A stretch of 64,000 nt of DNA from contig KN832887.1 in NCBI GenBank assembly GCA_000827325.1, positions 248,001 through 312,000 of the forward strand, read 5' to 3'. The notes beneath the pieces are model-generated. The model saw nothing but the letters and a program-made list of their open reading frames with translations. It was not told the DNA's origin and made no database searches. This DNA comes from Oidiodendron maius Zn. Lineage: Eukaryota; Ascomycota; Leotiomycetes; Myxotrichaceae. Below, piece by piece: positions 23,065-35,332 of this stretch. How positions within the stretch are numbered: the first letter of the stretch is position 1; every line of letters starts with the position of its first letter. The translations under genes were made by a program, and so were the position numbers.

Positions 23065-23930
23065 ATGGGCCTTTTAATACACCAAATAAATAAATAAAAT
23101 AGAACTCTGGGCTCAAATTGCTTAGATATCTTGCCTTTTGCGCATTGTATAGCAATGAGTAGGATAGTTCTGTGCTTTAACTTTGTCTATCTTGGAAGAA
23201 CAAAATAATATAATAAAATTACATTCAACTTAAAACTGCGACAAGAACCAAAGAAAGTCATTCTTTCATGAAGTGTCAATCCGTGGCGGTTTTTGCAGTT
23301 GCCGATAGAAATATAGTTGAGAGAGCTGTTCCATATAACCCCATATCGTTATTGTGTTGTGGTCGGCGTGCCTTACAGGACTTTTTTGGTCGAATTGCAA
23401 TTCCTCTGCGCTATCTGCCGAAGGGCCATATTAGCATTTATAACTTTTCTCCATTAAAAATGAACTGTAGTGTACTTACTATCTAATATTGTGAATCATA
23501 AACGGCAATGGCGGCTGGATTGACTATAACTCGCCGTAGACTAGGAATTTCGTAGCTGGACATTAATCGGCATTGATTCAATACTGGTCTTAATTTCACG
23601 TCCTGCAATCGTAAAATTCGCCATGAACCATATAACCTAAATCCGAGGTGGAGGGACTCTTGGTGTGTATTCGGCATCTTTGGTATTTGAACTAGTCTAC
23701 CTCGAGTATCTTACCTCTTTTAACATCTATGATCCGTTCTAAAATTAAACGGAGGTCAAGCCCAAGACTTTGAAGTTCCGTTCTGTGCTGGTGCCAGGTA
23801 AGGGTATCTGATATGACCCCATATCCGGTGAGTCTTCATTATCCAGCCATGGCTGCGCTCTCTTGAACGATGCCTTCGTTTTAAGTGTCGGTTCTCTTCA
23901 TCAGTAAAGAGCCACAGACTTCAACAGCAG
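23065..23930. other. AT-rich intergenic between GH29 gene and ARV1
   Basis: This convergent interval has no recognised coding or RNA feature. Short open frames at 23268-23486 and 23483-23677 lack family resemblance. Confidence 0.5.
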
Positions 23931-24954
23931 CTATCCCAAGCCCAACCTTCCACACCACTCTCTCAAAAGCTCCAGTATAGCCCACAGGGCTTTGCCATCC
24001 GCCCCTACCCCTGAATCGTCCACTGAGCCAACCCCGTCTAAGCCAACTATCCAGAGTATGCCTCTCCCAACCATCCATCTGCAGACCGCCCCGACTGTTG
24101 CTAGTATGGCTGCAGTCCCATAGCCGCAGTCGAGCAATATCTTTAATGCCTCGACGTTATTCGCAACCACAGCCCAGCCTAGACTCCGTGCAGCGGCTGG
24201 TACATCGTATTTCCATATAACCATTAAAATCGGAAAGAGCTTCGTTGAAGAGCTGACAAGGAGAGCTGTAGAAACCGAGTTTGGACGCGGGTAACGCGGT
24301 ATTAGGCCGCACAGGACAAGCAGAGACAGCGGCGACGATGTTAGATGGCGTATGGAAATGTGGAAGGCAAGTGTCGAGAAAGCGCAGAGTATTACTATAT
24401 TACTTGTCAGACGATATGCCCTAAGAAGTATATCGGAGGGTTTCATACGAAAGAATATATATTGGAAGACTATGGGCTGTTGTGCTAGGAGGAGGAAATG
24501 AGTGTTGTCGCCATCGTTCGTCGAAGAGTTGACTGTGGTCTGTTTTTCAATGCGGGCCCAGGTAAGATAGACATCAAAAAGGAGAAGAAGAATGCCCAGA
24601 CGGATTATTGATGGCTATATTTTAAGTCAATTTGTGGCATTCTATGCGAAGTGCTGGATTCATACGTCAAATTGGTCATGTTCTCGCATCAGAGTATTGT
24701 AAAGAAGATGCCGATAGACCTCCTTCGAGTCAGCCAATGCTGCTGCCCAGGGGATATCCACGTACTTGCGGCTTGATCAAAACCAGATCTATGAACAGCA
24801 CCACGAAGTCATGCTCCACATACTTGTCACAGAAGCGCCCGCAGTTCTTGCATACCGTGAGTCGCACGCCATGGCCGGTCGAGCGGTCGTCAGCGCCGGA
24901 GTACTCGGTGTAGAGGGTCTTGACGGGATAACGACATTCAATGCAGATTGGCAT
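23931..24954 (-). CDS. ARV1: ARV1 sterol/lipid homeostasis protein of the ER
   Basis: Three exons, 24954-24766, 24719-24666 and 24614-23931, join in frame to 308 residues. The N-terminal Arv1 homology domain is clear: a zinc ribbon with MPICIECRYPVKTLY and TVCKNCGRFCDKYVEHD, then FVVLFIDLVLIKPQ spliced to VYRHLLYN. The remainder has several hydrophobic membrane segments, including IIRLGILLLLFDVYLTWARI. Arv1 acts in the ER membrane in sterol trafficking and in delivery of GPI precursors. The tiny 54-base middle exon (18 codons) and two short introns make this gene easy to mis-annotate as two unrelated fragments. The C-terminal ~50 residues are weakly conserved in the family, so the stop at 23931 is accepted on frame continuity alone. 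Confidence 0.92.
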
Positions 24955-25209
24955 CGTACCGGAGACTGACGTCGTCAGTGCGGTGAGACGAGTTGAACTC
25001 CATACATGTGATGTTATTGGAAGTGGTCAAATGCATTTACAATTAATCGCGAAGGATGTAACTACCGAGCGTGGAGCACCGAGGGACGCGATCAGATTAC
25101 ATAAGCCTTTATGGATGAGGACGTTACAGTAAATACGTTCCAGTAGATAGAATTTCTATTGTAGGCTATTCTGTATAATATATATGTGAATAAATACCAA
25201 TTTCACATG

Positions 25210-26513
25210 TTATACTCGAATTCCAATTCGATTTCTCGAGTTGGGCTCACGGTCTATCTCACCAACCGCGCTGACACCCATGCCAAATAACCTGTCCATG
25301 GACTGACCTATCTTTAGGCTAGGGAGGAAGGAAGTCCAACTTTGAATTTCATGCAGTTTTTTGTTGATCAAACTCTCACTTACTTTCCCATCTTCTTGTT
25401 GGGACTTATCTCCTAGTTCAAACTCCGCTTGAGTAATTATCCCATTTCGGGCAGTGAAATTGGCCCGCAGCTAAGCCAAGCTTGTTAGTTGGCAAACATA
25501 CATATTGAACATAATAACTAGACTCACGCCTTCTAGATCACTTGCAAGTGCAGGCCGTACCCGACAGTCTTCTTCCGTCGTGTAGGTGGAAAACGTAAAC
25601 TGCGGTGTCTGTCCGTATATCCAATCCGGAGACTAAATCCTCTTCAGCAATTAATCGACGGTAAGAGAGGTGAGCATACGGTCAGCTCATCGAATCCTTT
25701 CTTGATATCAGGTACCCCCATTGCATCATCCTCATGTACCATTGTAAGTTCGCGGCCCCCCGGATGAAGGCGCAGAAACTGTGTCACCACACTTTGCTCA
25801 AATTTCGAATTTTCAATACCGACGTTCGTAATCGGTGAGCTTACGCTGTCAACTCCTCGTGCCTTGATAAAAGGCTTTGCAGGAGACTTGAGAAACGACC
25901 CTATCCTGCCAATATTGGGGGAGTTGAGTAAACAAGTTCCGTGGTGGAGAGATCTCAACCTCGTGAGCTTGTACGCAGACCCAGAGACCTTCAATGGTGT
26001 CGAACCTTCCCCGTCACTTCCAAGCACGATATCATGCCGCTCGTTGACCTTCGCTGTGATCAACCCAAGGTCATGTAGGGCCCGAACCACCATCTCCGCA
26101 TGTTTGTCTCGATTAAATAAATTCGTAGGGCAGATCACAGAGTAATTGACATTTCCCCGGTCATGAAAAACCGTCCCTCCTCCTGATCGTCGACGGACGA
26201 GGTCGACTTGCAGAGGGTTGTTCCTCAATAACGCCATGTTGACTTCAACCCACGGGTTCTGGTTGCGCCCTATCACTATGCTCGGCCGATTTGTATATAG
26301 GAATAAGATGGTGGAATCTGGAGGCGTCTTTTGGAGGAGATAGTGCTCGACAGACAAGTTCAGGTATGGATTGTGGATTTGGGATAAATATATTTGAGCC
26401 TGCCTCGATGTATCACTTGCCGTCTCAACTATCGCCGAGAATCGGCGGGCGCATGGTGGCCTCACATCAGCGCGTGCCCTGAATAGAAAAGGAAGTCCTC
26501 GTGAGGGAGCCAT
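25210..26513 (-). CDS. AIM22: Mitochondrial lipoate-protein ligase A family protein
   Basis: Three exons, 26513-25680, 25632-25528 and 25470-25210, join in frame to 399 residues. The N-terminus ([25 protein letters not shown]) is Arg-rich and looks like a mitochondrial presequence. The catalytic fold shows [52 protein letters not shown] (the family RRxSGGGxVxHD block), and [18 protein letters not shown] with the lipoyl-AMP binding lysine. The C-terminal exons form the accessory domain. Relatives (yeast Aim22/Lip3 and bacterial LplA) attach or transfer lipoate to E2 and H proteins of alpha-keto acid dehydrogenases. The symbol AIM22 is by family membership. The stop in the third exon follows GIRV at 25210. 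Confidence 0.88.
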
Positions 26514-26845
26514 TGTGGTGTTCGTGAGGGCTGTTCACGCTCATGTTTTCGTTTCGCCGAGTTCGGATATCTGGAGGTTGGAAACGGTGGCAGAAAAAGG
26601 CGGTGATAATATTTCTTGATTCGATGTGACTCCTCCACCAATATCTTAACTCTCTCTATTTATTCTGGTGAAATCGTGGGGAGCTCGAGGATTCCTGAGC
26701 ACTTTGGCCCCCATTCCAGCATTTGTTCCGTAGAATCCTGCTGCAGTTCAATCTAGACAAATGCATATGCTGCCCATTTCCAACCCCACTGCAAGTACCG
26801 CTCTTGCCTCAAAATGCCCTACCACCACAAAACCATCTCATCAAC
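26514..26845. promoter_or_regulatory. Divergent promoter of lipoate ligase and F-box-like gene
   Basis: The two start codons on opposite strands are 332 bases apart. No specific element was recognised. Confidence 0.45.
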
Positions 26846-27845
26846 ATGAACAAACAACTGCATCAGAAGCCTTCGCTGACCTCCCTAACGTCGGATGTGG
26901 CTGTCCTGATCTTCGGTCAGTTCCGGTCCTTCTCTGATGTTCTTGCCCTCGCCGCTACATGCGGTTCTTTACGCGCCGTTTGGCTCGACAACACCACTTC
27001 GATTTTCCGGCGAGTGGCGCCACACGATATCAAATATCTGGACCTTGCACGATCGCTGCTTGCCGCTCAAGGTGGTACACCATCGGAGTCTGGCGTATTA
27101 TTTTCTAATGATGTCCGGCGCATGACACGTAACGCTTGCAAGGCAGACAAGAGCGCCGACAGATTTGGCCGCGAAGTAGCTGAGAAAACAATAGGTTAGT
27201 AGGCATTTGGAATTGGCCACTATGACGCGACGTCCTAACCTTGCATTTGTAGACTTCGTCGATTGTACTTACAAACACCTGCCTCCTCACTTTGGCCCCC
27301 AACACCCGCCGTATCTCACTTCCACGGAAAGGCCACGATTTATGCGTGCTTACTACAGGGTTTGGCGGCTACTAGAACTCGATGATTCGGCTCGGCAGCG
27401 TTGCTATAAACAATGGACATTGCGACAATTGTACCGGACGTGCGAGATGGCTGGACTCCGACAGCCGTTTGGCGAGGAGATTGGTCCCGATCTGAACGAC
27501 CCAATAGGCTACAAAATCCCTCTTCGCCGAACTGAGCTCCACTGGGAGATACTAGAGTTTGCCGATCAGCTGCACCTCCGTATACATGGCAACGTTCGCA
27601 TGCAGCCGTTTGAAGGTTTAGGAGCGGGCGCGCTAACTAACTTTGTTGGATATGCCAATTTCGTCACATTGTTTGACCATTTCCAGTATGATTTTGCCGG
27701 GAGTGTGATCCTTGACGTCAGACGTGGTTCGACTCCGCGGGATTATAAAGAGTATATGCGAGATGAAGTTTGGGGAGAAAGTTCTGATGAGGAACTCTAC
27801 TGGCCCAGATGGCCCAGGCGCAAACCGGCTGTGAAAAGCTCATAA
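26846..27845 (+). CDS. F-box-like protein of unknown target
   Basis: Two exons, 26846-27194 and 27253-27845, join in frame to 313 residues. The segment SLTSLTSDVAVLIFGQFRSFSDVLALAATCGSLRAVW near the N-terminus resembles an F-box (a hydrophobic -LP-E---I---L---D---L--VC--- pattern in diverged form). F-box proteins recruit substrates to SCF ubiquitin ligases through Skp1. The rest has no repeat or domain I can name. It is rich in aromatic and basic residues and ends in an acidic/Trp segment and a Lys/Arg-rich tail. The start was placed at 26846 because the preceding 41 in-frame codons look like leader, not protein. Many such single-copy F-box-like genes exist in filamentous fungi with no known role. 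Confidence 0.65.
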
Positions 27846-27856
27846 GAAGCTATTCT

Positions 27857-29115
27857 ACATCTACCTTTGGAGAGTACTTCCGGGTCACCACGTATATATT
27901 CCCTCTGTTAAATCGCCAACTGGTTTGAAACTAGCATGTATAATAGTTATGGAGAGTCTCATTGCAAATATGTTGGATGTATCGTGGACGGGGTCCCTCC
28001 AGGGATGGCGCTCACGGAAGTCACATACATCCACAGATTACCAGACGACGTCCTGGCCAGAGTGCGTTGACCACCCCTCGGGATGAGAAAGACAGGGTAG
28101 AAATTCAATCCGGTGCCGAGTTCGGCGTCAAATTGGGCACCCCAATTGCCATAATTGTGTGAAATCAAGACCAACGGCCAAAGGACTATGGCAGTGCAAC
28201 AATGGATCTCTACTCCCGACCCAGCCACGCCGACTGGACGTACCTGGAGAAGTACGGCGTAAAGGCAAGCAGTGGTAGAGGAAGGAGTAGCACATGGGAG
28301 ACAATTGGGCGAGTTGCCGCGGGGCAATAGCAGAGAAGTACCTCAAGCTCTCACGGGATAGAAATAGTTGCCTTGGTGTCTTCCATTGGAGCCATAGACA
28401 TGTTTCTTCCTACTGCAGCACATCCCAGCCCGTCTATGAATCCTGCATTCCTGTCTGTTGTCGGTTCGATTACAAGAGAAAAAGTTGACGAGTTTGTGCC
28501 TGTTCGGTGCCCAGATGCGACGGCATCTAAGAAGATGTCCGAGTACATCGCAGAGTTCAAGGAACGAGAAGAGAGTATTGGAGGGACGGTCACCTACATC
28601 ATTATGAACGTTCCAAGTGGACTTGGAGAGCTCATGTTTCATAAAATAGAAGGCATGCTTGCGCATGCTATGCTTAGCATACCTGCCACCAAGGGTTTTG
28701 AAATTGGCTCCGGATTTGGTGGTTACGAAGTCCCACGCTCGATACATAACGACCCTTTCATTCTTGCTCCCGCAGTCCCCAATCTAGAAACGGATACATC
28801 GAGAATGGCATATCACGACCTAGACTTACGACGAAGACCAGCAACTCGGGCGGAATTCAAGGTGGTATTAAAAATGGAGCACCCATATACTTCCGAGTTG
28901 GATTTAAGCCGCCCCCGACAATTGGACAGGCGCAGAAGACAGCTTCTTATGTTGGTGATCCAAATAGTGTTCTAGAGGCCCGAGGACGACATGACCCATG
29001 CGTTGTGCAGCTGTTCCAATCGTCGAAGCAATGTCTGCGCTCGTCATTATCGATGCGCTGATGGTGCAGCAGTCTAGACAACAGTCCAGAAGTTTACTAC
29101 CTCCATTGAAGATGG
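27857..29115 (+). pseudogene. Decayed second copy of chorismate synthase
   Basis: Fragments in all three plus-strand frames line up in order with chorismate synthase. They run from STFGEYFRVTTY near 27857, through [92 protein letters not shown] and [17 protein letters not shown] to RGRHDPCVV and [14 protein letters not shown]. The start codon is lost, a stop replaces an Arg codon (near 28161), and there are several frameshifts (near 28020, 28330, 28840 and 29010). Several substitutions are G-to-A or C-to-T in type (Cys to Tyr at two conserved positions, Gly to Arg). The intact enzyme makes chorismate from EPSP, so an active copy must exist elsewhere. The intron after VTTY appears retained, so this is a DNA duplication, not a processed copy. 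Confidence 0.88.
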
Positions 29116-29620
29116 CGACGACTTCAGCATATTTGGATGATCGATCGTCCTACGAGAATATTTCATGTTAAAGTGCCACATACACGGCCTAGGTTGCAAA
29201 TATAACACTTGATTACCTTGGCCTAACCTGTTGATTTCTCTGCGGGGAATTATCTTTTCTTGAAGTAACTGATTGGTCTGCCATACTTTATTCCCGACTC
29301 CCTTGCGCCTTGCTGCGGGAGGAGCGCCATATCCGCCGCCGATTCATCTCGGCACATCTCAATATCTTAATGCGGAGTGTGGGGTTGTCATGGTCAGTAA
29401 TGCAAGTTCGGCAACCACTACCCCGAATAATGGCTTTGGTGGTGACGATCAGTTGTATCTACAGACTTCTTGAATTAAAGGTCTATTTGAGTTCTTCCCT
29501 CCTTTGCGTAGTCTGACCTACCCTCGTATATGCATGTAAGTCTATATAATCTAATTTATCTGCCTGCAATCGCTTAAGGTCTTCCTGTTTTCATCGTTTC
29601 GCCCTCGTGGCTTCGCAAAG
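29116..29620. other. Intergenic upstream of the GH78-like gene
   Basis: About 0.5 kb with no recognised feature. It includes the probable promoter of the downstream gene. Confidence 0.45.
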
Positions 29621-32222
29621 ATGATGAAGCCCTTTTATCCTTGCAATATTGCGTTTCTTTTAATTCTTGCTGCAACTGGCTCCAGTCTAACAGGGGCATT
29701 ATCGGTTCGAAATGCCAGTGACCAGCAGTTTTATTCACCTGTCGCATACTATCTAGGCTCTGGACCAAATATCGATGGCTTAAAGCCTTACACTGGGGGC
29801 GATCTGACCTTGGATTCCTCATCTCCAGTCCTTACACTTGACTATGGAACGGAAGCTGGAGGTTTTCCTTTCGTTCAAACATCGTCTGTGGTAGGAATAT
29901 CTGCGTAAATCGAGCTTAAATATTCAGAGCCGTTTGATGGATTAAATGCCCGATTTGGAGACGGTCCTTGGTATTATAAACTGGCCACTTCAGTGTTGGA
30001 GTATTTCTTATTGATAAACTGTGTCTAGGGAATTCGTTAATGGTCTCATAAACTCATTCAGAACAGAGACGTTCAATATTTCCAACCCGGGACGAACCGA
30101 ATCTTTCCTCCTACAGGGCGGGCAGCGCTGGCAGTCGATCACGCTCTTGACAAATTCATCTCTAACAATCAGTGAAGTCGGTTTTCGAGCTACTGTTAAT
30201 ATACAGACAATAGAAAGTCTTATAGGAGCATTTTCGGCATCAGATCCCAATTATGCATCAGTATGGAACTTGGGAGCAAGGTCAGTGCAAGCAGCGTGTG
30301 TCGAAACGAACTCGCAGCCTTCGACATGGCAAATCACGCAAGACGGGGCTCTTGTCCCAGGACAATATCCTGCTCAGTCTGTACTGGGGGACGGGATGGG
30401 AAACTACACCATGTCCTTCTCGACGAAAGTGGTTCGAGGCGGAACGGGACGGAAAGTTGCCTCTGCTATGAGCACCTCATATGGTCCATACTTCGTGCTC
30501 ACATCTAACGGGCAAGTCTACGAGAACACCGACCTATCAATTGTACCGCAAAACAAGCTCATTGCGGGATATGGCTTTACTCTCGTCAATCAAACAATTC
30601 TACCCTCCGCCCCGATTAGGCGGTATAGTCTGCCAATGTCCATTTCAGACAACAAGTGGTATCGTGTAACAACAGTTATCAATTCCACAGGCTATCTGGT
30701 CTCCGTAAACGATCAAGAAGTTGCGTTTGTGGACAGTGCTTTTATCGTGCCATATATCACTGGTTGGGCCACCACAGCCCTCACAGATGGAACATGGGCC
30801 TTTGGTCCATACCTCGACCAGGAGGCATACTACAAAGATGTCGAAGTCATTGCTCAGAATGGAAGCGTGGTCTACACAAACGCGATGACATCGGAAGAAG
30901 TCTATAAGGAGTACGCCATTGCGACCAACGACCGGCCGGTCTGTTTGGACGGTGCAAAAAGAGACCGTGTGATCTGGTTTGGCGATTTCGCCCACACAAC
31001 TCGAGAGTTGGCTACCAGCACGGGGGCGTATTATTTCATACAGAACATGATCGAGCTTGCTTTTGAATGGCAATTCCTTTCCGGGCCTGCGGAGGGGCTA
31101 GTAGCAATACAGCCGTTCATGGGAGCAGGCTCTCAGTACAAAGATGCATACTACCCCGCTCAATTTGGAGAGACGGATTATGAGCAGTTCTTCCTCGTCA
31201 TCCTCGGCGATTACTTCCGACTGACATCTGACACCACTTTGTTGAGTAAACACTGGGCTGGCACGAAACTTCTCGTCCAGACACTCATCGATCGCTACTT
31301 AGATCCCGTTTCCGGCCTCTTGGCTGCTCCTGACGCTTCTTGGTTTACGGCCCAGGGAACGCAAAATGCCACGGCACCTACAGCTCTGTTTGCAGTCGGC
31401 CTCAACCAACTTGTCGATGTAGCAAACGCATTGAATGACTCGGCGACAGCGTCTTCCTACGCCGCCCTCTCAGCAAATCTGAGCTCCAGAATAAACAGTC
31501 AACTCTGGTCTAACGATCTGGGCACTTATAGTCTTTTTCTCACTGAACTTCAGTATACGTCTGCCTTAGCGACCGCGTTCACGATCCGCGCCGGTATTGC
31601 GAATGCCTCACAAGCAAGCAGCAGCATTGAAAATCTCTCAGACCTCTTCTACTTAATCGGATATAAAGACTCCACTGGTGTACCTAATGGTAGCGGTACC
31701 CAGCTCTCTCCGAATGTCCAGGGATTCCTTCTTGAGTCTCTCTTCTTGGCACATTCAAAGTTGAATGTCTCAGCCAACGTTATTGTACCGGTAGTGAAGA
31801 ACATGCTTGACGTCTACTGGCCCGTGATGGTCAACCAGAACCAATATTTCACGGGCGCGCCTTGGGAATACGTATATCCTGACGGGAGTCCTGGAATCGG
31901 CATCTTCACTAGTCTATGCCATCCCTGGGGCGGTGCGCCGACATATGTTCTCAGTGATTACGTCCTGGGCGTGAGAAGAGAGATGGATGAAACCACGGGA
32001 ACGTTTCAGTGGGTGTTTGATCCGATATGGGGTATTGTGGAGGGCTTGGGGTTGGACTGGGTGAAGGGGAGAGTGCCTCTCTTTGACGGGGGGTATATTG
32101 AGGCTGAGTGGAAGTATGATAACGGCACAACGACGGATGCGAAGAATCCGCAGATGACGGTTACGGTGAAAGGGAACAATAAGGTGCATGTCATCGTGAA
32201 GAACAAGAGCGGGGAGATGTAG
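29621..32222 (+). pseudogene. GH78-type alpha-L-rhamnosidase-like gene with one in-frame stop
   Basis: Two exons, 29621-29970 and 30029-32222, are separated by a 58-base GT-AG intron and join in a single frame to 847 codons. The only interruption is one TAA at 29906-29908. A signal peptide is present (MMKPFYPCNIAFLLILAATGSSLTGA). Conserved blocks are LDYGTEAGGFPF, IELKYSEPFDGLNARFGDGPW, FRTETFNIS, LLQGGQRWQSI, DGAKRDRVIWFGDF (catalytic region), LSPNVQGFLLESLF and SLCHPWGGAPTY. These match the six-hairpin rhamnosidase-like enzymes of Aspergillus-type fungi. The stop sits exactly where relatives have Gln or a similar residue (A-*-IELKYS), so a single C-to-T change CAA to TAA would explain it. 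Everything downstream is intact, which suggests very recent inactivation, a sequencing error, or readthrough. A short alternative intron that would remove the stop breaks the frame. Confidence 0.85.
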
Positions 32223-33351
32223 TTATCTTGTGGTTGCTGAATGCACATATTAATGCGTGGTCAGTGCATTTATCTCCTATGCGGCCTACTAATGGAGGCT
32301 CTTCTTTAGCTGCATATATTTTCGGCAGTCGTTGTGGCATTACGGGATGTAGTTATGTGGCGGGGGGTTTCCTGCAAACCCAAAGCCTTATCTTAGCTCT
32401 ATGGTACCACGAAGAATATATGGTTATATTTGATATTTGCGCAGTTATATGGATTTTTAGGAACTGCATTTCAGAGAACTTTGAACTTCCCACATGTAGG
32501 CTTCCATGTATTGCAAACAGGTCTTAAATATATGTTTATGATCATAGCTAAACAGGGTCCCTGCATCCTGCACTATAAATTCTACCCCGCATAACCTAGG
32601 TATTCCAAATACCATGCTCTGCATTATCAACTACGATGTCCCTTCTCTAGTACTGTATATTTCTTATCGTCTCTCAATGACGTACTATTCCCACTCTTGT
32701 TGAGAGAGTAGAAAACCTTCCATCTCGACCTCCCACCTGCCTAATCCAGCACAAGTCTTCACCGCCCAGAAAACATCCCCACACAACCAACGCCCCCCAA
32801 GCTCAAGCCGAGCAAAAGCGTTTTACGAGCCGACCACCACGGAATGAAAAGAGACGTAAAAATGTCTTCTCCTTGACCCACTTTTGCCAATCATCGAACC
32901 CACGTGCGTGTTATCTCTTGTGCAGCCTTCACTGACCGGCCAAAAGTCACGCGATGGATCGCGCACTGTGTGGCCCCTTGTCTGTAAGCTCGGCGCATTC
33001 CTGAGAAGGGTTTAAGATGCCCTCAGCGTGACCCCGCAGGTTGGCCAACGTTCTGCTGATCACCCAATGGCAAGTCGGCCATGGGCGGGGTCTTGTGCTT
33101 AATTTCCAGAATCCAGAGAGAGATCATCGTTACATCGCCTTCTTGGATCTAGCAGGAGAGATAGGCGGGTCTCGTCCCTGTCAAATGGCTTCGGCGGTGC
33201 CGCGGCCAGGTTTCAATACGTAGTAGTACTGGTACAAAGCCGCGGTGGCGGGAGAAACAAAACCAAGCTCCTGTCCCGTTTCACTGTAAAATTTAATTCT
33301 CGTGCCCGCCAAGTTGTCGCGCGCGATCAAAACGAGAAGCTCTTGATAGGA
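32223..33351. other. Intergenic upstream of the first MFS transporter
   Basis: This 1.1 kb interval includes a GC-richer stretch from about 32700 to 33330, probably the transporter promoter. Open frames here (for example 33041-33223) have no family resemblance. Confidence 0.5.
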
Positions 33352-35332
33352 ATGTCTGCCATGTCAAACCCTCTTGCGGAGGGCAGTCAGGAGGAGAAGG
33401 ATTATGCCAAGGGGAATGAGAAGGCTGAAGTGGGGGACCTCCCTCCGGAAGTTGTCTCCATCAGAGAGGGTTCAGATATCCTCGCTCTGCAAGACATCGA
33501 CCCTGCTCTAAATGCTAAGATGCATATCGTGAACAATGTACGGATCCCAGAAGCGCCACTCCCTCCCACCCGGACCTGCGAGTTACCGCTAATCTTCTGA
33601 AAAGACCATTGATGAGATTGGATGGACTAACTACCACTGGTGCGTACACTCGTTACGCGTGCAGCTATCTTTTCCACGCGTACCCTATCCCGAGGGGTTT
33701 GATAATTGACGTTTCGCAGGAAACTCTTCTTTCTGAATGGATTTGGGTAATACACCTCGCGCGTTGTATAAGCTGTGGAAGCAGTATCTGACTTCTTATC
33801 TCCTCTGTAGATACGCCGTGGACTCTCTGCTCCTTCTGCTGCAGTCAATTATTGCCACCCCGGCCGGCTATCAATTCAACCCGGCATACCCTCGCGCTCT
33901 GACAATTGCTGTATACGTTGGAATGCTTACCGGAGCTATATTCTGGGGCTTGAGTGGAGATATTGTTGGTCGAAGATTTGCATTCAATACCTCCCTTTTC
34001 ATTTGCTCGATATTCACCATCATTGCTGGCGCCGCTCCGAACTGGGTAGCTCTCTCAGTCTTCATTGCACTGCTCGGCTTTGGCGGCGGCGGAAACCTTG
34101 TCATGGACACGACCGTCTTCATTGAATATTTGCCATCAAAGAAGCAATGGGTTCTGAGTCAGTATAATGCGTTCAAAATGACAAGTTTACAGACTGACTC
34201 TTTCCAGCTTGGCTGGCTGCGTGGTGGGGTTTGGGACAAGCGATTGCTGGATTTATCGCCTGGGGCTTCCTGTGTTAGTTGCATTGTGTCTGAGCTTCTG
34301 AGTTTTGGCTAATTTCTTTAGCTCCGGCCAAGTGGAATTGCCCAGATCCATTCAATAAGCAAGGTGTAAGAATATCTGTGTGCGAAGATGCGAGCAATAA
34401 AGGATGGAGGTATGTCATGTACACCAGTGGAGCTCTTGTCTTCCTCATGAGTATTGCGCGAATCACCGTTATTCGACTTAAAGAGACGCCGAAATACTTG
34501 CTGGGCGAAGGAAAGGACGCTAAGATCGTGGAAGACTTTCACAGTATGGCTGCAAAGTATAACCGACCCTGCTCTATCACTGTTGAAATGTTGGAATCTT
34601 GCGGAACTGTGCGATCAGCGCATGGAAAGTCAAAGTTTTCAGTTGGAGAGTTGACGGTGCATTTCCGAGGACTGTTCGCCACGAAGACGATTGGATTCTC
34701 AACCATTCTGATTTGGATATCGTGGACATTGATCGGCCTTGCATACCCCTTATTCTACGTCTTTCTCAACAGTTATCTTCAGTCCCGTGGTGCAGATTTT
34801 GGAGTTCCCTCGACCTTTATTACCTGGAGAAATTATGCTCTTGTCAACATTAGCGGCATTCCTGTAAGTATCAATTGGTGCATTTATAGTCGAGACTCTG
34901 ATATGATCGGTACTGATGATGACATAGGGTCCGATGATAGCAGGATATATGTGTAACTGGAAGCTTCTTGGTCGTAAATATACTATGGTCATTGGAGCCT
35001 TACTAACTATGATATTCTTTTTTGCGTACACGCAAGTACGAACCGAGGATGAAAACATTGGCTTCAGTTGCGCAATCGCATGCTGCTTGAACATTTATTA
35101 TGGAACCCTTTACGCATACACTCCGGAAGTCCTGCCGTCCGCCCATCGCGCCACAGGAAATGGCATTGCTGTTGCCTGCAACAGAGTTATGGGTATTTTG
35201 TCAGCTGTTATCGCCACAGTCGCCAATACCGAAACCTCGGTGCCCATCTATGTGTGCGCGGCACTTTATGTTGCCATGGCGATCGTGGCTGTGATGTTCC
35301 CATTCGAGCCATATGGGAAGCGAAGTTCTTGA
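33352..35332 (+). CDS. MFS transporter, SV2/SVOP-like fungal group
   Basis: Seven exons (33352-33537, 33605-33639, 33720-33746, 33811-34157, 34208-34273, 34322-34863, 34928-35332) join in frame to 535 residues. The tiny exons 2 and 3 are supported by the conserved peptide IDEIGWTNYHWKLFFLNGFGYAVDS that they rebuild across three introns. Twelve hydrophobic segments are expected. The first cytosolic loop motif GLSGDIVGRRFAF is the MFS signature A, and CNWKLLGRKYTM repeats it in the second half. The long central loop after RLKETPKYLLGEG is hydrophilic. This fungal group (DPALNAKMHIVNN start, FFLNGFGYAVDSLLLLLQS) is annotated as general-substrate permeases, and the substrate is not known. It lies between a rhamnosidase-like gene and a Cys-rich GPI protein gene, with no obvious operon-like partner. 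Confidence 0.88.

Noticed and set aside
29889-29927. A 37-base intron that would remove the in-frame TAA of the GH78-like gene
   Set aside because: It is too short for the normal range and not a multiple of three, so it would break the frame, and it would delete the conserved IELKYS segment.
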